From the NCBI RefSeq assembly GCF_007004545.3, contig NZ_CP045503.2:4496102-4560101 (forward strand): a stretch of 64,000 nucleotides of DNA. The letters run 5' to 3'. The translations under genes were made by a program, and so were the position numbers. Position 1 is the first letter of the stretch. Each line of letters opens with the position of its first letter. A model generated the notes under the pieces. The model was not told the DNA's origin. It was given only the letters and a program-made list of their open reading frames with translations, and searched no databases. Shown here in pieces: positions 16,828-25,731 of the stretch. The DNA comes from Shewanella eurypsychrophilus. GTDB taxonomy: Bacteria > Pseudomonadota > Gammaproteobacteria > Enterobacterales > Shewanellaceae.

Positions 16828-16859
16828 CGAGTTCCTAGGTTCTAGATCCGAGGAACTCG
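16828..16859. repeat. Inverted pair of the CTAGGTTC intergenic repeat
   Basis: CGAGTTCCT (16828-16836) and AGGAACTCG (16851-16859) flank TAGGTTCTAG, between the stops of two convergent genes. It belongs to the same family as the arrays at 2283 and 8898. Confidence 0.7.
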
Positions 16860-16879
16860 GCGCTAGAGCCTTACAATGC

Positions 16880-17428
16880 CTAAAGAGGATGATATGACAG
16901 GCCGATATATGCCTGGCCCTTCCAAGTATCCAATACTAAGCTGACTTTTTCAGTTGCCTGCAACCACTCACTAAATAACTTATATTCCCCAATAGAAGTT
17001 AACTCACACAACTTAGTTCTATCTATACTCTCCAAAGGATTAATAGACAGCTCATTGAGCTTAGTTTCACCCAGTTGGGACACCACATCTATTTTTATCT
17101 GCTTATACTGGTCGACACAGGTTAATGAGTCTGCATCGACCGAGTGATAGAACAATACGTTTTTCAACTTGCCCTGCTCTGTAAACAAAAACTCTTGATG
17201 AAACTCAGCGCCAAACAGCTCACTCTCATAGGTCAATCGATTAACCTGCTCATCGCTTGGTTTTACAGCTTGTTCAGCTTTTATCTGCTCAAGTGAACGG
17301 CTCCAATCAATCGAAAGCGGCAGTTCACTATCCACTTTACTTTGGGCCAGTGCTTGAATCGTCATTTGATAAGAAAAGCAGGCTGAAATGGCAATAGCTG
17401 CCAAAGATAATCTTGATAACACTCTCAT
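16880..17428 (-). CDS. Exported hypothetical protein
   Basis: The 182-aa protein has a signal peptide (SLAAIAISACFSYQ), probably cut near ALAQS. Two Cys residues (in DSLTCVDQYK and TKLCELTS) may form a periplasmic disulfide. No known motif was recognised. The mature part alternates strands and helices and ends WKGQAYIGLSYHPL. It converges on the exported protein at 16362 and is likely monocistronic. About 250 nt of degenerate CCCTAG-rich sequence separates it from the catabolic operon to the right. Confidence 0.6.
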   Translation of the reverse strand: MRVLSRLSLAAIAISACFSYQMTIQALAQSKVDSELPLSIDWSRSLEQIKAEQAVKPSDEQVNRLTYESELFGAEFHQEFLFTEQGKLKNVLFYHSVDADSLTCVDQYKQIKIDVVSQLGETKLNELSINPLESIDRTKLCELTSIGEYKLFSEWLQATEKVSLVLDTWKGQAYIGLSYHPL

Positions 17429-17681
17429 AGAAACTCCAATAACTCAGTTTCATTAAACCTACCATGCAGCAGTTTGTGAGTCTTATAACGGATCTCTGCC
17501 GACATAATGGAAAAATGTTATAGCAGTAAAAACTCAGAAGTAGTTACAGTGTTTAAAACTAGCCCCTAATTGCAAGCCCCTGAGATACTAGAAAACTATT
17601 TCAGACCCCTCTAGCCCTAGGGGTCATATCAGACCTATAACTTAGTCCCTAGAGCCTAGCTCCTATAACCTTCTCTTAAAC

Positions 17682-19136
17682 CTACAAATTCATACAAAAC
17701 ACTTTAGTTTGGCTCATTTCACGGATGGCAAACTTCACGCCTTCACGCCCTAAACTGCCACGTTTCGCACCACCAAAAGGCATGGCATCGAGACGATAAT
17801 CGGTTGAGTCATTGACCATCACGCCTGCCACATCTAGCTCTCTGGATACCTTCATCGCCGTATTGATGTTGCTGGTAAAAACTGCGCCGTGGATGGAGAA
17901 GTCAATATTGTTGGCTAAAACAATGGTTTCATCCAAATCAGAGAATGCAAACAAACTGACCACAGGGCCAAATGCCTCGTGGCAGACCAAGCTTTCACTT
18001 TCATCGACACACTCTAATACCGTTGGGTAGTAGCATGCGCCCTCGCGCTGACCACCAGCAAGTAAGTTTGCCCCATTGTTGATAGCACTATTGACCCAAG
18101 ACTCGATTCTCCTCGCCTCTTTCTCATTGATCATCGGCCCAACATCGGTGGCATCATTGAGCTGGTTACCAACAGTCAGTTGCTTCGTTTGCCTAGCAAA
18201 TTCGAGCTTGAAAGCCTCATATATTCCCTCTTGGATATAGATACGCTGCACACCGATACAGTTCTGACCCACGGCCCAGAATGAACCGGATACACACCCT
18301 TCGACGGCTTTTTGCAGATCGCAATCATCCATCACAATAACTGGCGAGTTAGCCCCAAGCTCCATGGCTAACTTCTTAATTCCGGCACTCTTGGCAATGA
18401 TCTCACCCGACACTTCTCCACCGGTGTAAGTCACCATGGCGACATCTTTACTGGCGACCAAAGGCGTAGCAAAATCCCGTGCAGAGCCAGTTAACACATT
18501 GATGCGTCCAGCAGGCAAACCAGCCTCTAGTAAAACCTGAACTAACATCAAGGCAGATAATGGCGCCTGCTGCGATGGTTTTAATATCACAGAGTTCCCT
18601 GCCGCCAATGCTGGTCCTAGCTTATGTGCCGCCAGATTCAATGGATCGTTAAATGGAGTAATTGCAACCACAACGCCCAGTGGGACAAGATCGTAATGAC
18701 CGATGCGATTCTCGCCACCAGCGAAGCTATCAAACTTAATCGTTTCACCTGTTAGACGTGTCGCCTCCTCCGCCGATAACATCAGTGTATTGACGCAACG
18801 TGTAACCTCTTTCCTCGAGGCGGTTATCGGCTTACCGGTTTCTTTAGCTATGGTCTGAGCAAACAGTTCCAGCCGCTCAGTAATCAAGTCCGCTGCGCCG
18901 CGAAGTACAGCCGCTCGTTCACCACTGCCTTGATGCTTGTAAGTCTCGAAGGCACGTTTGGCACTCGCAACAGCCAGCGAGACATGAGCTTCATCGGCGC
19001 AGGCCACATTGGCTAAGACTGAGTGATCAAATGGATTAACGATCTGCATGTTCTTATCGCAGCTTAACCACTGACCATCGATAAACAGGGTCGCGTCCGA
19101 TAAATCGACTGATTTTTTATGAGCAAGTGAATTCAT
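17682..19136 (-). CDS. NAD(P)-dependent aldehyde dehydrogenase
   Basis: The 484-aa protein starts at ATG 19136, one base after the stop of the thiamine-diphosphate enzyme gene, so the two are probably translationally coupled. Family residues are clear: the NAD-binding ITPFNDPLNLAAHK and KPSQQAPLSA segments, the catalytic Glu in LAMELGANSP, the catalytic Cys in GQNCIGVQR, and the late EAFGPVVSLF. The GQNCIG form is shared with glyceraldehyde-3-phosphate-, lactaldehyde- and phosphonoacetaldehyde-type branches. It should oxidise the aldehyde made by the preceding decarboxylase to an acid. Last gene of the operon that starts at 23275. Exact substrate unknown. Confidence 0.9.
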   Translation of the reverse strand: MNSLAHKKSVDLSDATLFIDGQWLSCDKNMQIVNPFDHSVLANVACADEAHVSLAVASAKRAFETYKHQGSGERAAVLRGAADLITERLELFAQTIAKETGKPITASRKEVTRCVNTLMLSAEEATRLTGETIKFDSFAGGENRIGHYDLVPLGVVVAITPFNDPLNLAAHKLGPALAAGNSVILKPSQQAPLSALMLVQVLLEAGLPAGRINVLTGSARDFATPLVASKDVAMVTYTGGEVSGEIIAKSAGIKKLAMELGANSPVIVMDDCDLQKAVEGCVSGSFWAVGQNCIGVQRIYIQEGIYEAFKLEFARQTKQLTVGNQLNDATDVGPMINEKEARRIESWVNSAINNGANLLAGGQREGACYYPTVLECVDESESLVCHEAFGPVVSLFAFSDLDETIVLANNIDFSIHGAVFTSNINTAMKVSRELDVAGVMVNDSTDYRLDAMPFGGAKRGSLGREGVKFAIREMSQTKVFCMNL

Positions 19137-19137
19137 A

Positions 19138-20808
19138 TTATGGTTTGTCCTTTCGAAGCACCAGCTGGTCATATTCACGTGAGTTAAGAATAGCCTCGAC
19201 GATAACCGGGCCATCTTGTTCAAAGGCTGTATCTAAAGCGCTGGCAAACTCAGTGGTATCGAACGCTTTTATCACAGGAACGCCGAAGATGTTATCGCCG
19301 CCGATAGTGCCTCGTTCGCGAATGGGGGTACCGTAAATAGGATTACTCTTCTTTTCCTGCTTAATGCGAATGAGCGCTAAGTCATTATCAGTAAATAGCA
19401 CAAAAACAATCTTAAGCTTCTCACGTACTGCTACGGCAAGCTCTCCAGCAGTCATCAAAAAACCGCCGTCGCCAATAACAGAACAAACTGGGAGATCTGG
19501 ATTACACAGCTTAGCCGTGATCGCCGAAGGAATGGCAAAGCCCATAGCAGACCAGCCATTGGTCATGATCTGCTGACCAGACTTAGGCGTCGTCCACTTC
19601 TGCCCTATGAGATGAATATGTGCCCCAACATCACAGGTCATGATGCCATCTTGCGGCAACTTATCCCGTAAAATATCCAGCGCTGCACAGGGTCCAAAGG
19701 CACTACTATCTGGCGACATTCTATTCAACATATCTTGTTTACGCTCAGCTAGCGCTTGCAGATCCCAATCCTTAGCTTCACACTCGACACCCGCCAAATA
19801 CTCCACCGAGTGATTGATATTACCAATCACGTCACAGGCTAAGGTGTATTCGCTAATATCTAAGTCCGTCGCGACAATATCGACACTGATCAGCGGCACA
19901 TTCGGGATCCAATCCTCATAGTTAAACTCAATCTCATCGTAACCTATGCTCAGCACAAGATCGGCCTGCTGGTGAGTTTGCCCAACCACATCACTCAGTG
20001 CATGAAACAGCACCCCGACGTAATTGGGATGGGTTTCATTCATGATCCCTTTTGCCATAGGGGTGATAACCACTGGCACATTATGCTTCTCGGCAAAGGC
20101 GATAACCTGCTCACCCACATCGCTGGTGACCGCGCGCATACCAAGGGCGATCACTGGTTTCTTTGCATCAGCAAACAGCTTGTTCATCAGAGTTAAATCA
20201 GACAACTTCGCGCTTTTTTCACTCTCTATTTGCAGTGGCTTTGCTGAACTGACAGGCGTCACCTGAGTACTCATGCCTGCAGGCAATCCCACATGCACAG
20301 GTCCGGGGATGCCAGACAGAGCAACATGGGCTGCATCGAAGATGATCTCACGCACCTTGTCAGCTTCTAAGCGGGTGGTTTTTTTGGTAATAGGGGCAAA
20401 TAGCGCTTGATGATCGATATTCATCTGTACGTTGCGGCTACGTTTATCGGCAGCGAATTCATCGGTAAGTGCAATCATAGGCGATCTATCTAGATAAGCA
20501 CTGCCGACGCCCGTGGCTAAGTTAGTCGCCCCAGGGCCAAAGGTACCAAAACAGACACCGGGCACACCGGTAATACGACCGCATACATCGGCCATAAAAC
20601 CTGCGCCCCCTTCATGGGTCGCCAATACAAAGTCAATTCCCTCTGTGGTACGCATCGCTTCCATATAATCGACCCAACCACCACTTGGCACACCAAATAC
20701 ATGCTTGACGCCAAGTTCGACCAAGGCATCGATCACCTGTTGGGCAACATTTTTACTTTCAATTTCAGTTTCACCGTTTTTGATATCGTTATTCGTAGAA
20801 TTTGTCAT
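19138..20808 (-). CDS. Thiamine-diphosphate-dependent enzyme, acetolactate synthase/decarboxylase-like
   Basis: The start is taken as ATG 20808 (MTNSTNNDIKNG), giving 556 aa; an ATG 12 nt upstream is possible. The N-terminal PYR domain has the catalytic Glu in LATHEGGAGFMAD and the turn GTFGPGATNLATGVG. The C-terminal PP domain has the TPP/Mg motif GDGGFLMTAGELAVAV, ending FTDNDLALI. The enzyme resembles acetolactate synthase, benzoylformate decarboxylase and phosphonopyruvate decarboxylase. The coupled aldehyde dehydrogenase downstream argues for a 2-oxo-acid decarboxylase that yields an aldehyde. There is no small regulatory subunit nearby, which speaks against a biosynthetic acetolactate synthase. 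Confidence 0.85.
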   Translation of the reverse strand: MTNSTNNDIKNGETEIESKNVAQQVIDALVELGVKHVFGVPSGGWVDYMEAMRTTEGIDFVLATHEGGAGFMADVCGRITGVPGVCFGTFGPGATNLATGVGSAYLDRSPMIALTDEFAADKRSRNVQMNIDHQALFAPITKKTTRLEADKVREIIFDAAHVALSGIPGPVHVGLPAGMSTQVTPVSSAKPLQIESEKSAKLSDLTLMNKLFADAKKPVIALGMRAVTSDVGEQVIAFAEKHNVPVVITPMAKGIMNETHPNYVGVLFHALSDVVGQTHQQADLVLSIGYDEIEFNYEDWIPNVPLISVDIVATDLDISEYTLACDVIGNINHSVEYLAGVECEAKDWDLQALAERKQDMLNRMSPDSSAFGPCAALDILRDKLPQDGIMTCDVGAHIHLIGQKWTTPKSGQQIMTNGWSAMGFAIPSAITAKLCNPDLPVCSVIGDGGFLMTAGELAVAVREKLKIVFVLFTDNDLALIRIKQEKKSNPIYGTPIRERGTIGGDNIFGVPVIKAFDTTEFASALDTAFEQDGPVIVEAILNSREYDQLVLRKDKP

Positions 20809-20897
20809 ACTGGCTACCATTAGTCTGTTTATATTTCTGCCACATCGAGTCAAGATCAACCGACACTCAAGTTTTATCCTGATATCCTCACGAGGCA

Positions 20898-21722
20898 TTA
20901 AGCCTTGGCGTAACCCGCTGAGTTACTATGCGCCGAGCCATTTGTAGGCTCCAAACCTGCCATCTGTAAGAAGCTCAATACACTGTCGTTAAACTCTGTT
21001 GGTTTTTCGAAGAAGGCTGAGTGACCGCACTGATCAAACTCGACAATAAATGATCCTTCCACTTGCTCCTGTACCAGCCTTATTGCCTCAATGGGGAACA
21101 AGATGTCATCTTGTCCCGCAAGAAACATCGTCAGTACCCCTGTTTGTGCAAGCTGAGATGGGGTGAATTTATCTGTTGAATACTGGCCAGATAACGTCGA
21201 ACGGTCAGTATTGTTGAAACTATTAAGCTGTTGATAGAGCAAGGCTTCGTCTTGATTTTTTTCAGCAAAGTCTTTCCCAAGTACCCGCTCTACTTGAGTC
21301 AAGTTAGCCGTGTCTTCACGGGCCTGACTCATTATGTTTGCCACCTCATCAGACTCAACTAACGCATGGAGAGAGTCAGCAATAATCAGGCCGCTCACAC
21401 GCTCTGGGTGTTGACAGGTAAACGTAATGGCTGTGCCACCGCCCATAGACTGTCCAAGTAGCGCCGCTTTCTCGATATTGAGATGATCTAGCAGTGCAAG
21501 TAGATCATTGGAAAATTCACTACGACCGGCTGCTTCAATATCAGATGAGTTACCAAAACCTCGATGATCGAAAGTGATAACTTGATAGGCTTTTGCCAAT
21601 ACGGCCACCTGCTTATACCAGGTAGCGTGATTACCACCTAAGCCGTGGGCCAATACAATCGGCTCACCCTCACCGTGGATCTCATAATAAAAACTGTTGC
21701 CCTTGATATCGATAGTTGCCAT
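20898..21722 (-). CDS. Alpha/beta hydrolase
   Basis: The 274-aa protein starts at ATG 21722 (MATIDIKGNSFYYE, with GAAGG upstream), in preference to an upstream GTG. It has the oxyanion-hole HGLGGNH, the nucleophile elbow GQSMGGG (Ser near residue 97), an acid in LAGQDDILFP and the catalytic His in FDQCGHSAFFEKP. This is close to C-C bond hydrolases of meta-cleavage pathways and to 3-oxoadipate enol-lactonases. It lies between the VOC gene and the TPP-enzyme gene. An expected role is hydrolysis of a ring-cleavage product or a lactone, as an inference from context. Confidence 0.88.
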   Translation of the reverse strand: MATIDIKGNSFYYEIHGEGEPIVLAHGLGGNHATWYKQVAVLAKAYQVITFDHRGFGNSSDIEAAGRSEFSNDLLALLDHLNIEKAALLGQSMGGGTAITFTCQHPERVSGLIIADSLHALVESDEVANIMSQAREDTANLTQVERVLGKDFAEKNQDEALLYQQLNSFNNTDRSTLSGQYSTDKFTPSQLAQTGVLTMFLAGQDDILFPIEAIRLVQEQVEGSFIVEFDQCGHSAFFEKPTEFNDSVLSFLQMAGLEPTNGSAHSNSAGYAKA

Positions 21723-21778
21723 CTCAATCACCTTCCATCTAATTTGATATGTATGCTAACTAGCACGCTTGTGAAACA

Positions 21779-22324
21779 TTACTCAGGTAAGATCTCTTTG
21801 ATACGCTCTGGTGGCTCTACGACAAACTCTTTGAGCTGCCACTGATCGAAGGTATGCAATACCTTGCTATCCCAAACCGATGCTTCATAGGGGGCGCTCT
21901 GCGTTATCTGCAGCATGTCTGAATAAAACTCGACATTGTTACCGTCGGGATCTTTAAACACGATAAAGGTATTCTCGCCAGGGCCATGACGACCAAGGCC
22001 GCGATCGATCTCAACCCCACGCGCCAGTAGCATCTCAGTGATCTGCTTCATCTCTTCTAGGCTTTCCACCCGATATGAGAAGTGCTCAATACGAGATTGC
22101 AGCGGATCTTGCTGCGTCAGCTGATCCGGTGGCAGTTGTAAAAGTGCTAAGTCATGGTGATCGGCACTTGCGCGCATAAATACCATACGGTCATCAATCC
22201 AATCTGAGACAGAGAGTCCCACCACCTCTTGGTAGAATTTCACTGAGGCCTGAACATCTTTGACCTTTAAAACCAGGTGACCTAAGCGTGTTGGCTTGGG
22301 GGTGTAGTAATTTTCAACAGACAT
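21779..22324 (-). CDS. VOC-family protein, extradiol ring-cleavage dioxygenase type
   Basis: The 181-aa protein has two vicinal-oxygen-chelate modules. The three metal ligands expected of type I extradiol dioxygenases are in place: His in RLGHLVLKVKD, His in RIEHFSYRVES, and Glu in GNNVEFYSD. The HGPGENTFIVFKDPDGNNVEF stretch is typical of catechol-2,3-dioxygenase-like proteins. It is shorter than the two-domain BphC enzymes (~290 aa), close to one-domain members. It starts 15 nt after the FAH-like gene in the same operon. An Fe(II) dioxygenase is likely, but glyoxalase- or isomerase-like activity is not excluded. Confidence 0.85.
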   Translation of the reverse strand: MSVENYYTPKPTRLGHLVLKVKDVQASVKFYQEVVGLSVSDWIDDRMVFMRASADHHDLALLQLPPDQLTQQDPLQSRIEHFSYRVESLEEMKQITEMLLARGVEIDRGLGRHGPGENTFIVFKDPDGNNVEFYSDMLQITQSAPYEASVWDSKVLHTFDQWQLKEFVVEPPERIKEILPE

Positions 22325-22339
22325 ATAAGACTCCTTAGG

Positions 22340-23275
22340 CTATAAGATTTCAGCTTTAATGGTATTGGTAATACAGCCAACACCCTCAGCCCAAGCTTCA
22401 AGTACGTCACCCTCTTTAAGAAACAAACCGATGCCTTTACCCACACCTGCTGGCGTGCCAGTCATGATCACATCACCAGGCTGTAACGTCAGGATGCTAG
22501 ATAGGTACTCAATCTGCTCGAACGCATCCCAGATAAGCTCGCTGGTGTTACCGTCTTGCATCTGCTTGCCGTTAAGCTTAAGACCAAGAGCAAGCTTATG
22601 GGGATCGTCGATACAGCTCTTTGGTACAAATACTGGCCCCATGGGACAGAAGGTGTCCCAACTCTTACCGCGAAACCAATCATGCTTGAAGGGGTAATCG
22701 GTTCTATGGTTAAGATCGCGGGCGGAGATATCATTGACTACGGTATAGCCTGCAATGCAATCGAGTGCATCTTCTGCTTTAACGCGGCGAGTTTGCTTAC
22801 CGATCACCACACCTAACTCCACTTCCCAATCCAGCTTCTGTGTCTCTGGAGGCAATATCACATAGGTGTTGCTGCCAGTAACACTGGTATTGGCCTTCAT
22901 AAACACATAGGGGGAGCTATCAGGCTTTGCAGCTAAAATAGTATTCATCTCCGCTGCATGCTCATGATAATTTGAGGCTGTACCGAAAATAGTCGAAGGC
23001 TTAAAGGGGACTAAGATCTGACAATCAGCATCGACAGGCTCTAACTCATTGAGGGCGACTAATGCTTCTACCTTGATAGCAAAGCTATCAATTTCATCTT
23101 TAACACTTTGCCACTGAGCCAGAGCTTCTGTGATGCTGTAAACCCAAACTGGGATATTATCGCTTCCTTCGATGGCTCTATAAGCTGTCAACAGATCATA
23201 TCTTTGTTCATCTATGATAATAGCCGCATGATTCACGCCCTTATTATCGTATGTGGCTAATCCATATTTACTCAT
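22340..23275 (-). CDS. Fumarylacetoacetate hydrolase family protein
   Basis: The 311-aa protein has the conserved C-terminal FAH fold: NYHEHAAEM (catalytic/metal region), the metal-binding DWEVELGVVIG with Glu..Glu, YTVVNDISARD, and GDVIMTGTPAGVG. Family members include 5-oxopent-3-ene-1,2,5-tricarboxylate decarboxylase, 2-hydroxyhepta-2,4-diene-1,7-dioate isomerase, acylpyruvases and oxaloacetate decarboxylases. It is the first gene of the catabolic operon; a string of 16-bp iterons lies about 80-140 nt upstream. Likely acts on the product of the VOC dioxygenase. Confidence 0.9.
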   Translation of the reverse strand: MSKYGLATYDNKGVNHAAIIIDEQRYDLLTAYRAIEGSDNIPVWVYSITEALAQWQSVKDEIDSFAIKVEALVALNELEPVDADCQILVPFKPSTIFGTASNYHEHAAEMNTILAAKPDSSPYVFMKANTSVTGSNTYVILPPETQKLDWEVELGVVIGKQTRRVKAEDALDCIAGYTVVNDISARDLNHRTDYPFKHDWFRGKSWDTFCPMGPVFVPKSCIDDPHKLALGLKLNGKQMQDGNTSELIWDAFEQIEYLSSILTLQPGDVIMTGTPAGVGKGIGLFLKEGDVLEAWAEGVGCITNTIKAEIL

Positions 23276-23352
23276 ATCTCAACTCTCCTGTGCCACACAG
23301 TTCTTATTCAGAATCAGTCGCGGCGCTCTAGATACCCTTCTCGCTCTTGTAA

Positions 23353-23416
23353 GAGGTTACTCTTATTAGAGGTCACTCTTGTTAGAGGTCACTCTTGTTA
23401 GAGGTCACTCTTGTTA
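23353..23416. repeat. Four tandem 16-bp iterons upstream of the FAH-like gene
   Basis: One GAGGTTACTCTTATTA is followed by three identical GAGGTCACTCTTGTTA units. A partial unit (CTCTTGTAA) precedes them. A 16-bp spacing is not a whole helical turn (about 1.5 turns), so bound proteins would alternate faces. Confidence 0.9.
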
Positions 23417-23594
23417 GAAATAGTGCTTTAATGGGTATTGGTGAAATTTCTACTGCGTCTGATAGATAACTTGCGGGTTGGGAGAGGAAAAATCGACTAA
23501 ATTTTTAATACCAAGGTATAACTTTTTTATTATACATATTGAGCTGAAACAAACTTAATCGGTATATCAATAACGCCTACTCTGCTGTTTTCCC

Positions 23595-23621
23595 CCTAGG
23601 AACTAGCGTCTAGTTCCTAGG
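23595..23621. repeat. Inverted CTAGGAAC repeat at the end of the TauE gene
   Basis: Perfect 12-bp arms CCTAGGAACTAG (23595-23606) and CTAGTTCCTAGG (23610-23621) with a 3-nt loop, 15 nt downstream of the minus-strand TauE stop. It could serve as its terminator hairpin, though there is no clear T-run. Confidence 0.75.
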
Positions 23622-23636
23622 CGAGCTCTCACTGAA

Positions 23637-24461
23637 TTATGCAAACGTTCTATAAATCATTCTGCAGGAGACGAGAAACAAGAAACCACCAAACAGCATA
23701 CTCAACTGGCGTTTATCCAGTTTGTGAGCAATCTTAGCGCCTATGGGGGCGGCCCAGACTGTGACAGGTGAGATAAGCAGGAAACCTATGATATTGACAT
23801 AGCCAAGGCTACCAACCGGCAGGCGGGGATCGCCTAAGCCTGATACCACAAACCCTAAGGTGCCAGGTAGACTGATCAGTAAACCAAAAATAGCGGCGGT
23901 GCCCACCGCCTTATGAATAGTTTGATTCATCAAGGTCAGCACGGGCACACTCAAGGTGCCTCCACCAATGCCCATCATGCTCGATAGGCCACCAATGACC
24001 AGAGGGGGCACAGGTGCGATGATACCTCTCGGCACATCCTGGCTTAGATTGACATCATCCAAGGGAAGTAACATCTTCAGTGCCACAACCAAGGCTATTC
24101 CACCAAACAGCGCCGAAAGAATTTGGCTATCGACATAAGAAGCACCGATCGTACCTAGAATTGAACCAATAAATACCGCTGGACCCCAGACCTTCACGAT
24201 AGAGAAATCCACCGAACCTTTAGCATGATGTGCTCGAGAAGAGGAGATAGAGGTCACCACAATACAAGCAAGCGAAGTGGCCACCGCCACATGCATTCGT
24301 ATTGCAGGATCGACACCATACAAACCTAGCGCTGTATCCAGTACCGGCACAATGACGATCCCCCCTCCTACACCCAGCAAGCCAGCGAGCACACCTGCAA
24401 CAACACCGGTTGCTAACATCATTGCCGCCAACGGAAGCAGATCCAATACCGTATCCATCAT
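23637..24461 (-). CDS. TauE/SafE-family sulfite/organosulfonate-type permease
   Basis: The 274-aa membrane protein has about eight helices in two repeats. Each repeat opens with a glycine-rich motif: AGLLGVGGGIVIVPVL near residue 27 and SSMMGIGGGTLSVPVL near 160. These GxGGG-x-x-x-P motifs define TauE/SafE (DUF81). Members move sulfite, sulfoacetate or other small anions, often as exporters. It is placed on the same strand as, and upstream of, the FAH-VOC-hydrolase operon, with 361 nt between. It is divergent from the nitroreductase gene. Substrate unknown. Confidence 0.85.
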   Translation of the reverse strand: MMDTVLDLLPLAAMMLATGVVAGVLAGLLGVGGGIVIVPVLDTALGLYGVDPAIRMHVAVATSLACIVVTSISSSRAHHAKGSVDFSIVKVWGPAVFIGSILGTIGASYVDSQILSALFGGIALVVALKMLLPLDDVNLSQDVPRGIIAPVPPLVIGGLSSMMGIGGGTLSVPVLTLMNQTIHKAVGTAAIFGLLISLPGTLGFVVSGLGDPRLPVGSLGYVNIIGFLLISPVTVWAAPIGAKIAHKLDKRQLSMLFGGFLFLVSCRMIYRTFA

Positions 24462-24623
24462 GAGTTTACCTTTTCATATAATAGTCAGTGATTTTAGTAT
24501 ACCCAGCGAATAGACATGCTAACAATCCTATAATATGGTGTATTGATATTACATTTTAGTGATAGCCAGTTCTGGCTCAATCGCTATTCTGTCCCTAAGC
24601 CTAACAATGATAAGGATGAAATA

Positions 24624-25310
24624 ATGAGTACAGAACAGTTGTCATCAAACCCATTCTCACCACAGCAAATGGACCAAATATCACAGGCGCAACAAGCGGC
24701 AATAAAGCTCAAACAAAATGCTGAATTGCTGAGTGACAACGCACTGGACCTGATCATCCGCGAAGCAAGAAGCCACAATGGCTGGCTAGATACTCCTGTC
24801 AGTGATGAGATACTGGCTCAAATTTACGACATAGTAAAAATGGGCTCAACCAGCATGAATACCTGCCCGGCACGCTTCATATTTATTCGCACCGATGAAG
24901 CCAAACAGCGCCTAAAAACCTGCTTAGCACCACTTAACGTTAATAAGGTTTTGGCAGCTCCTGTCACCGTGATTATCGGTCATGATCTCGAATTTTATAA
25001 ACATATGCCTAAGTTGTTCGCCCACAATCCTGATGCACAGAATATTTTTAAACATAATGAGATGGCAGCTAAAACCTCAGCCTTTAGAAATGGAACCATT
25101 CAGGGGACTTATCTGATGATCGCCGCCCGCGCCTTAGGCCTAGATATCGGTCCCATGTCAGGCTTTAACAATCAGGCTATCGATAATGAATTTTTCAAAG
25201 GAACCAGCATCAAGAGTAACTTCCTCTGCTCTCTGGGCTATGGCGACACCAGTAAAATCTTCCAACGTCTGCCGAGGTTCGAGTTCGATGAAGTGTGTGA
25301 GATGCTTTAA
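24624..25310 (+). CDS. Nitroreductase-family protein, RutE-like (malonic semialdehyde reductase-like)
   Basis: ATG 24624 with AAGGA upstream gives 228 aa; the longer frame is not supported. The FMN-binding nitroreductase fold shows ALDLIIREARSHNGWLDTPV, then MGSTSMNTCPARFIFI and GLDIGPMSGFN, which match RutE (GPTSANCSPARF, GLDAGPMSGF). RutE reduces malonic semialdehyde to 3-hydroxypropionate in pyrimidine breakdown; no other rut genes are nearby. Here it forms a two-gene operon with a [2Fe-2S] ferredoxin and diverges from TauE. It may reduce a semialdehyde or enone made by the catabolic island. Confidence 0.85.
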   Translation: MSTEQLSSNPFSPQQMDQISQAQQAAIKLKQNAELLSDNALDLIIREARSHNGWLDTPVSDEILAQIYDIVKMGSTSMNTCPARFIFIRTDEAKQRLKTCLAPLNVNKVLAAPVTVIIGHDLEFYKHMPKLFAHNPDAQNIFKHNEMAAKTSAFRNGTIQGTYLMIAARALGLDIGPMSGFNNQAIDNEFFKGTSIKSNFLCSLGYGDTSKIFQRLPRFEFDEVCEML

Positions 25311-25321
25311 AAAGCTAAGAA

Positions 25322-25335
25322 GGTTCTAGGTTCTA
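25322..25335. repeat. Two GGTTCTA heptamers between nitroreductase and ferredoxin genes
   Basis: Two direct GGTTCTA copies start 12 nt after the nitroreductase stop and precede the ferredoxin ribosome site. They differ from the GGTTCGA arrays by one base. Confidence 0.6.
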
Positions 25336-25353
25336 AAACAATAAGGAAATTTG

Positions 25354-25683
25354 ATGAGTCCAACAAGCATTTCCATCACCTTTATCGAGCCTGACGGCAG
25401 CGAAAAACAGGTTGAAGCCGAGGTAGGATTAAGCCTGATGGTTGCGGCTCAGGACAATCAGATTATGGGAATAGATGCCCTGTGTAATGGCTGTTGCAGC
25501 TGCGGTACCTGTCATATTGAATTTGAAGCAGATGCATTTCAATTGGCATCACAGCAATATTCGGGTGAATCACAGGTACTGTCTAATCTGACAAATATAA
25601 GTCCATTCTCACGGCTTGCATGTCAGGTAATCGTCACTGATGCGATTGAAAACAGTAGATTAAAAATTAGACCATTCAAGTAA
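25354..25683 (+). CDS. [2Fe-2S] ferredoxin, adrenodoxin/putidaredoxin type
   Basis: The 109-aa protein starts at ATG 25354 with AAGGAA upstream; the TTG before it is ignored. The cluster ligands are in CNGCCSCGTCHIEF (Cys-x5-Cys-x2-Cys) and the fourth Cys in RLACQVIV, the spacing of adrenodoxin-type ferredoxins that serve P450s and other oxygenases or Fe-S assembly. Two extra Cys lie inside the loop. No P450 or Rieske gene is in the window. Its partner may be the upstream nitroreductase-like flavoprotein or the extradiol enzyme, whose iron is reactivated by such a ferredoxin in the XylT system. That role is inferred. Confidence 0.9.
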   Translation: MSPTSISITFIEPDGSEKQVEAEVGLSLMVAAQDNQIMGIDALCNGCCSCGTCHIEFEADAFQLASQQYSGESQVLSNLTNISPFSRLACQVIVTDAIENSRLKIRPFK

Positions 25684-25731
25684 AATCTAATTCTTGTAGT
25701 CGAATATAGGGAATGTTATAGTCCGAAAAAT

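Larger units (their letters stand above)
23276..23636. promoter_or_regulatory. Upstream region of the catabolic operon
   Basis: No gene. It contains four 16-bp iterons (23353-23416), a palindrome ATACC-AA-GGTAT (23508-23519) in an AT-rich stretch, and a CTAGGTTC-type inverted repeat at 23595-23621 by the end of the TauE gene. The operon promoter must lie here, but its -10 and -35 are not assigned. Confidence 0.5.

Noticed and set aside
19138..20808. Biosynthetic acetolactate synthase (ilvB)
   Set aside because: No small subunit or other ilv genes nearby; the coupled aldehyde dehydrogenase and the catabolic operon argue against it.
24624..25310. Part of a rut pyrimidine-degradation operon
   Set aside because: RutE-like residues are present, but no rutA, B, C, D or F homologue is in the window.
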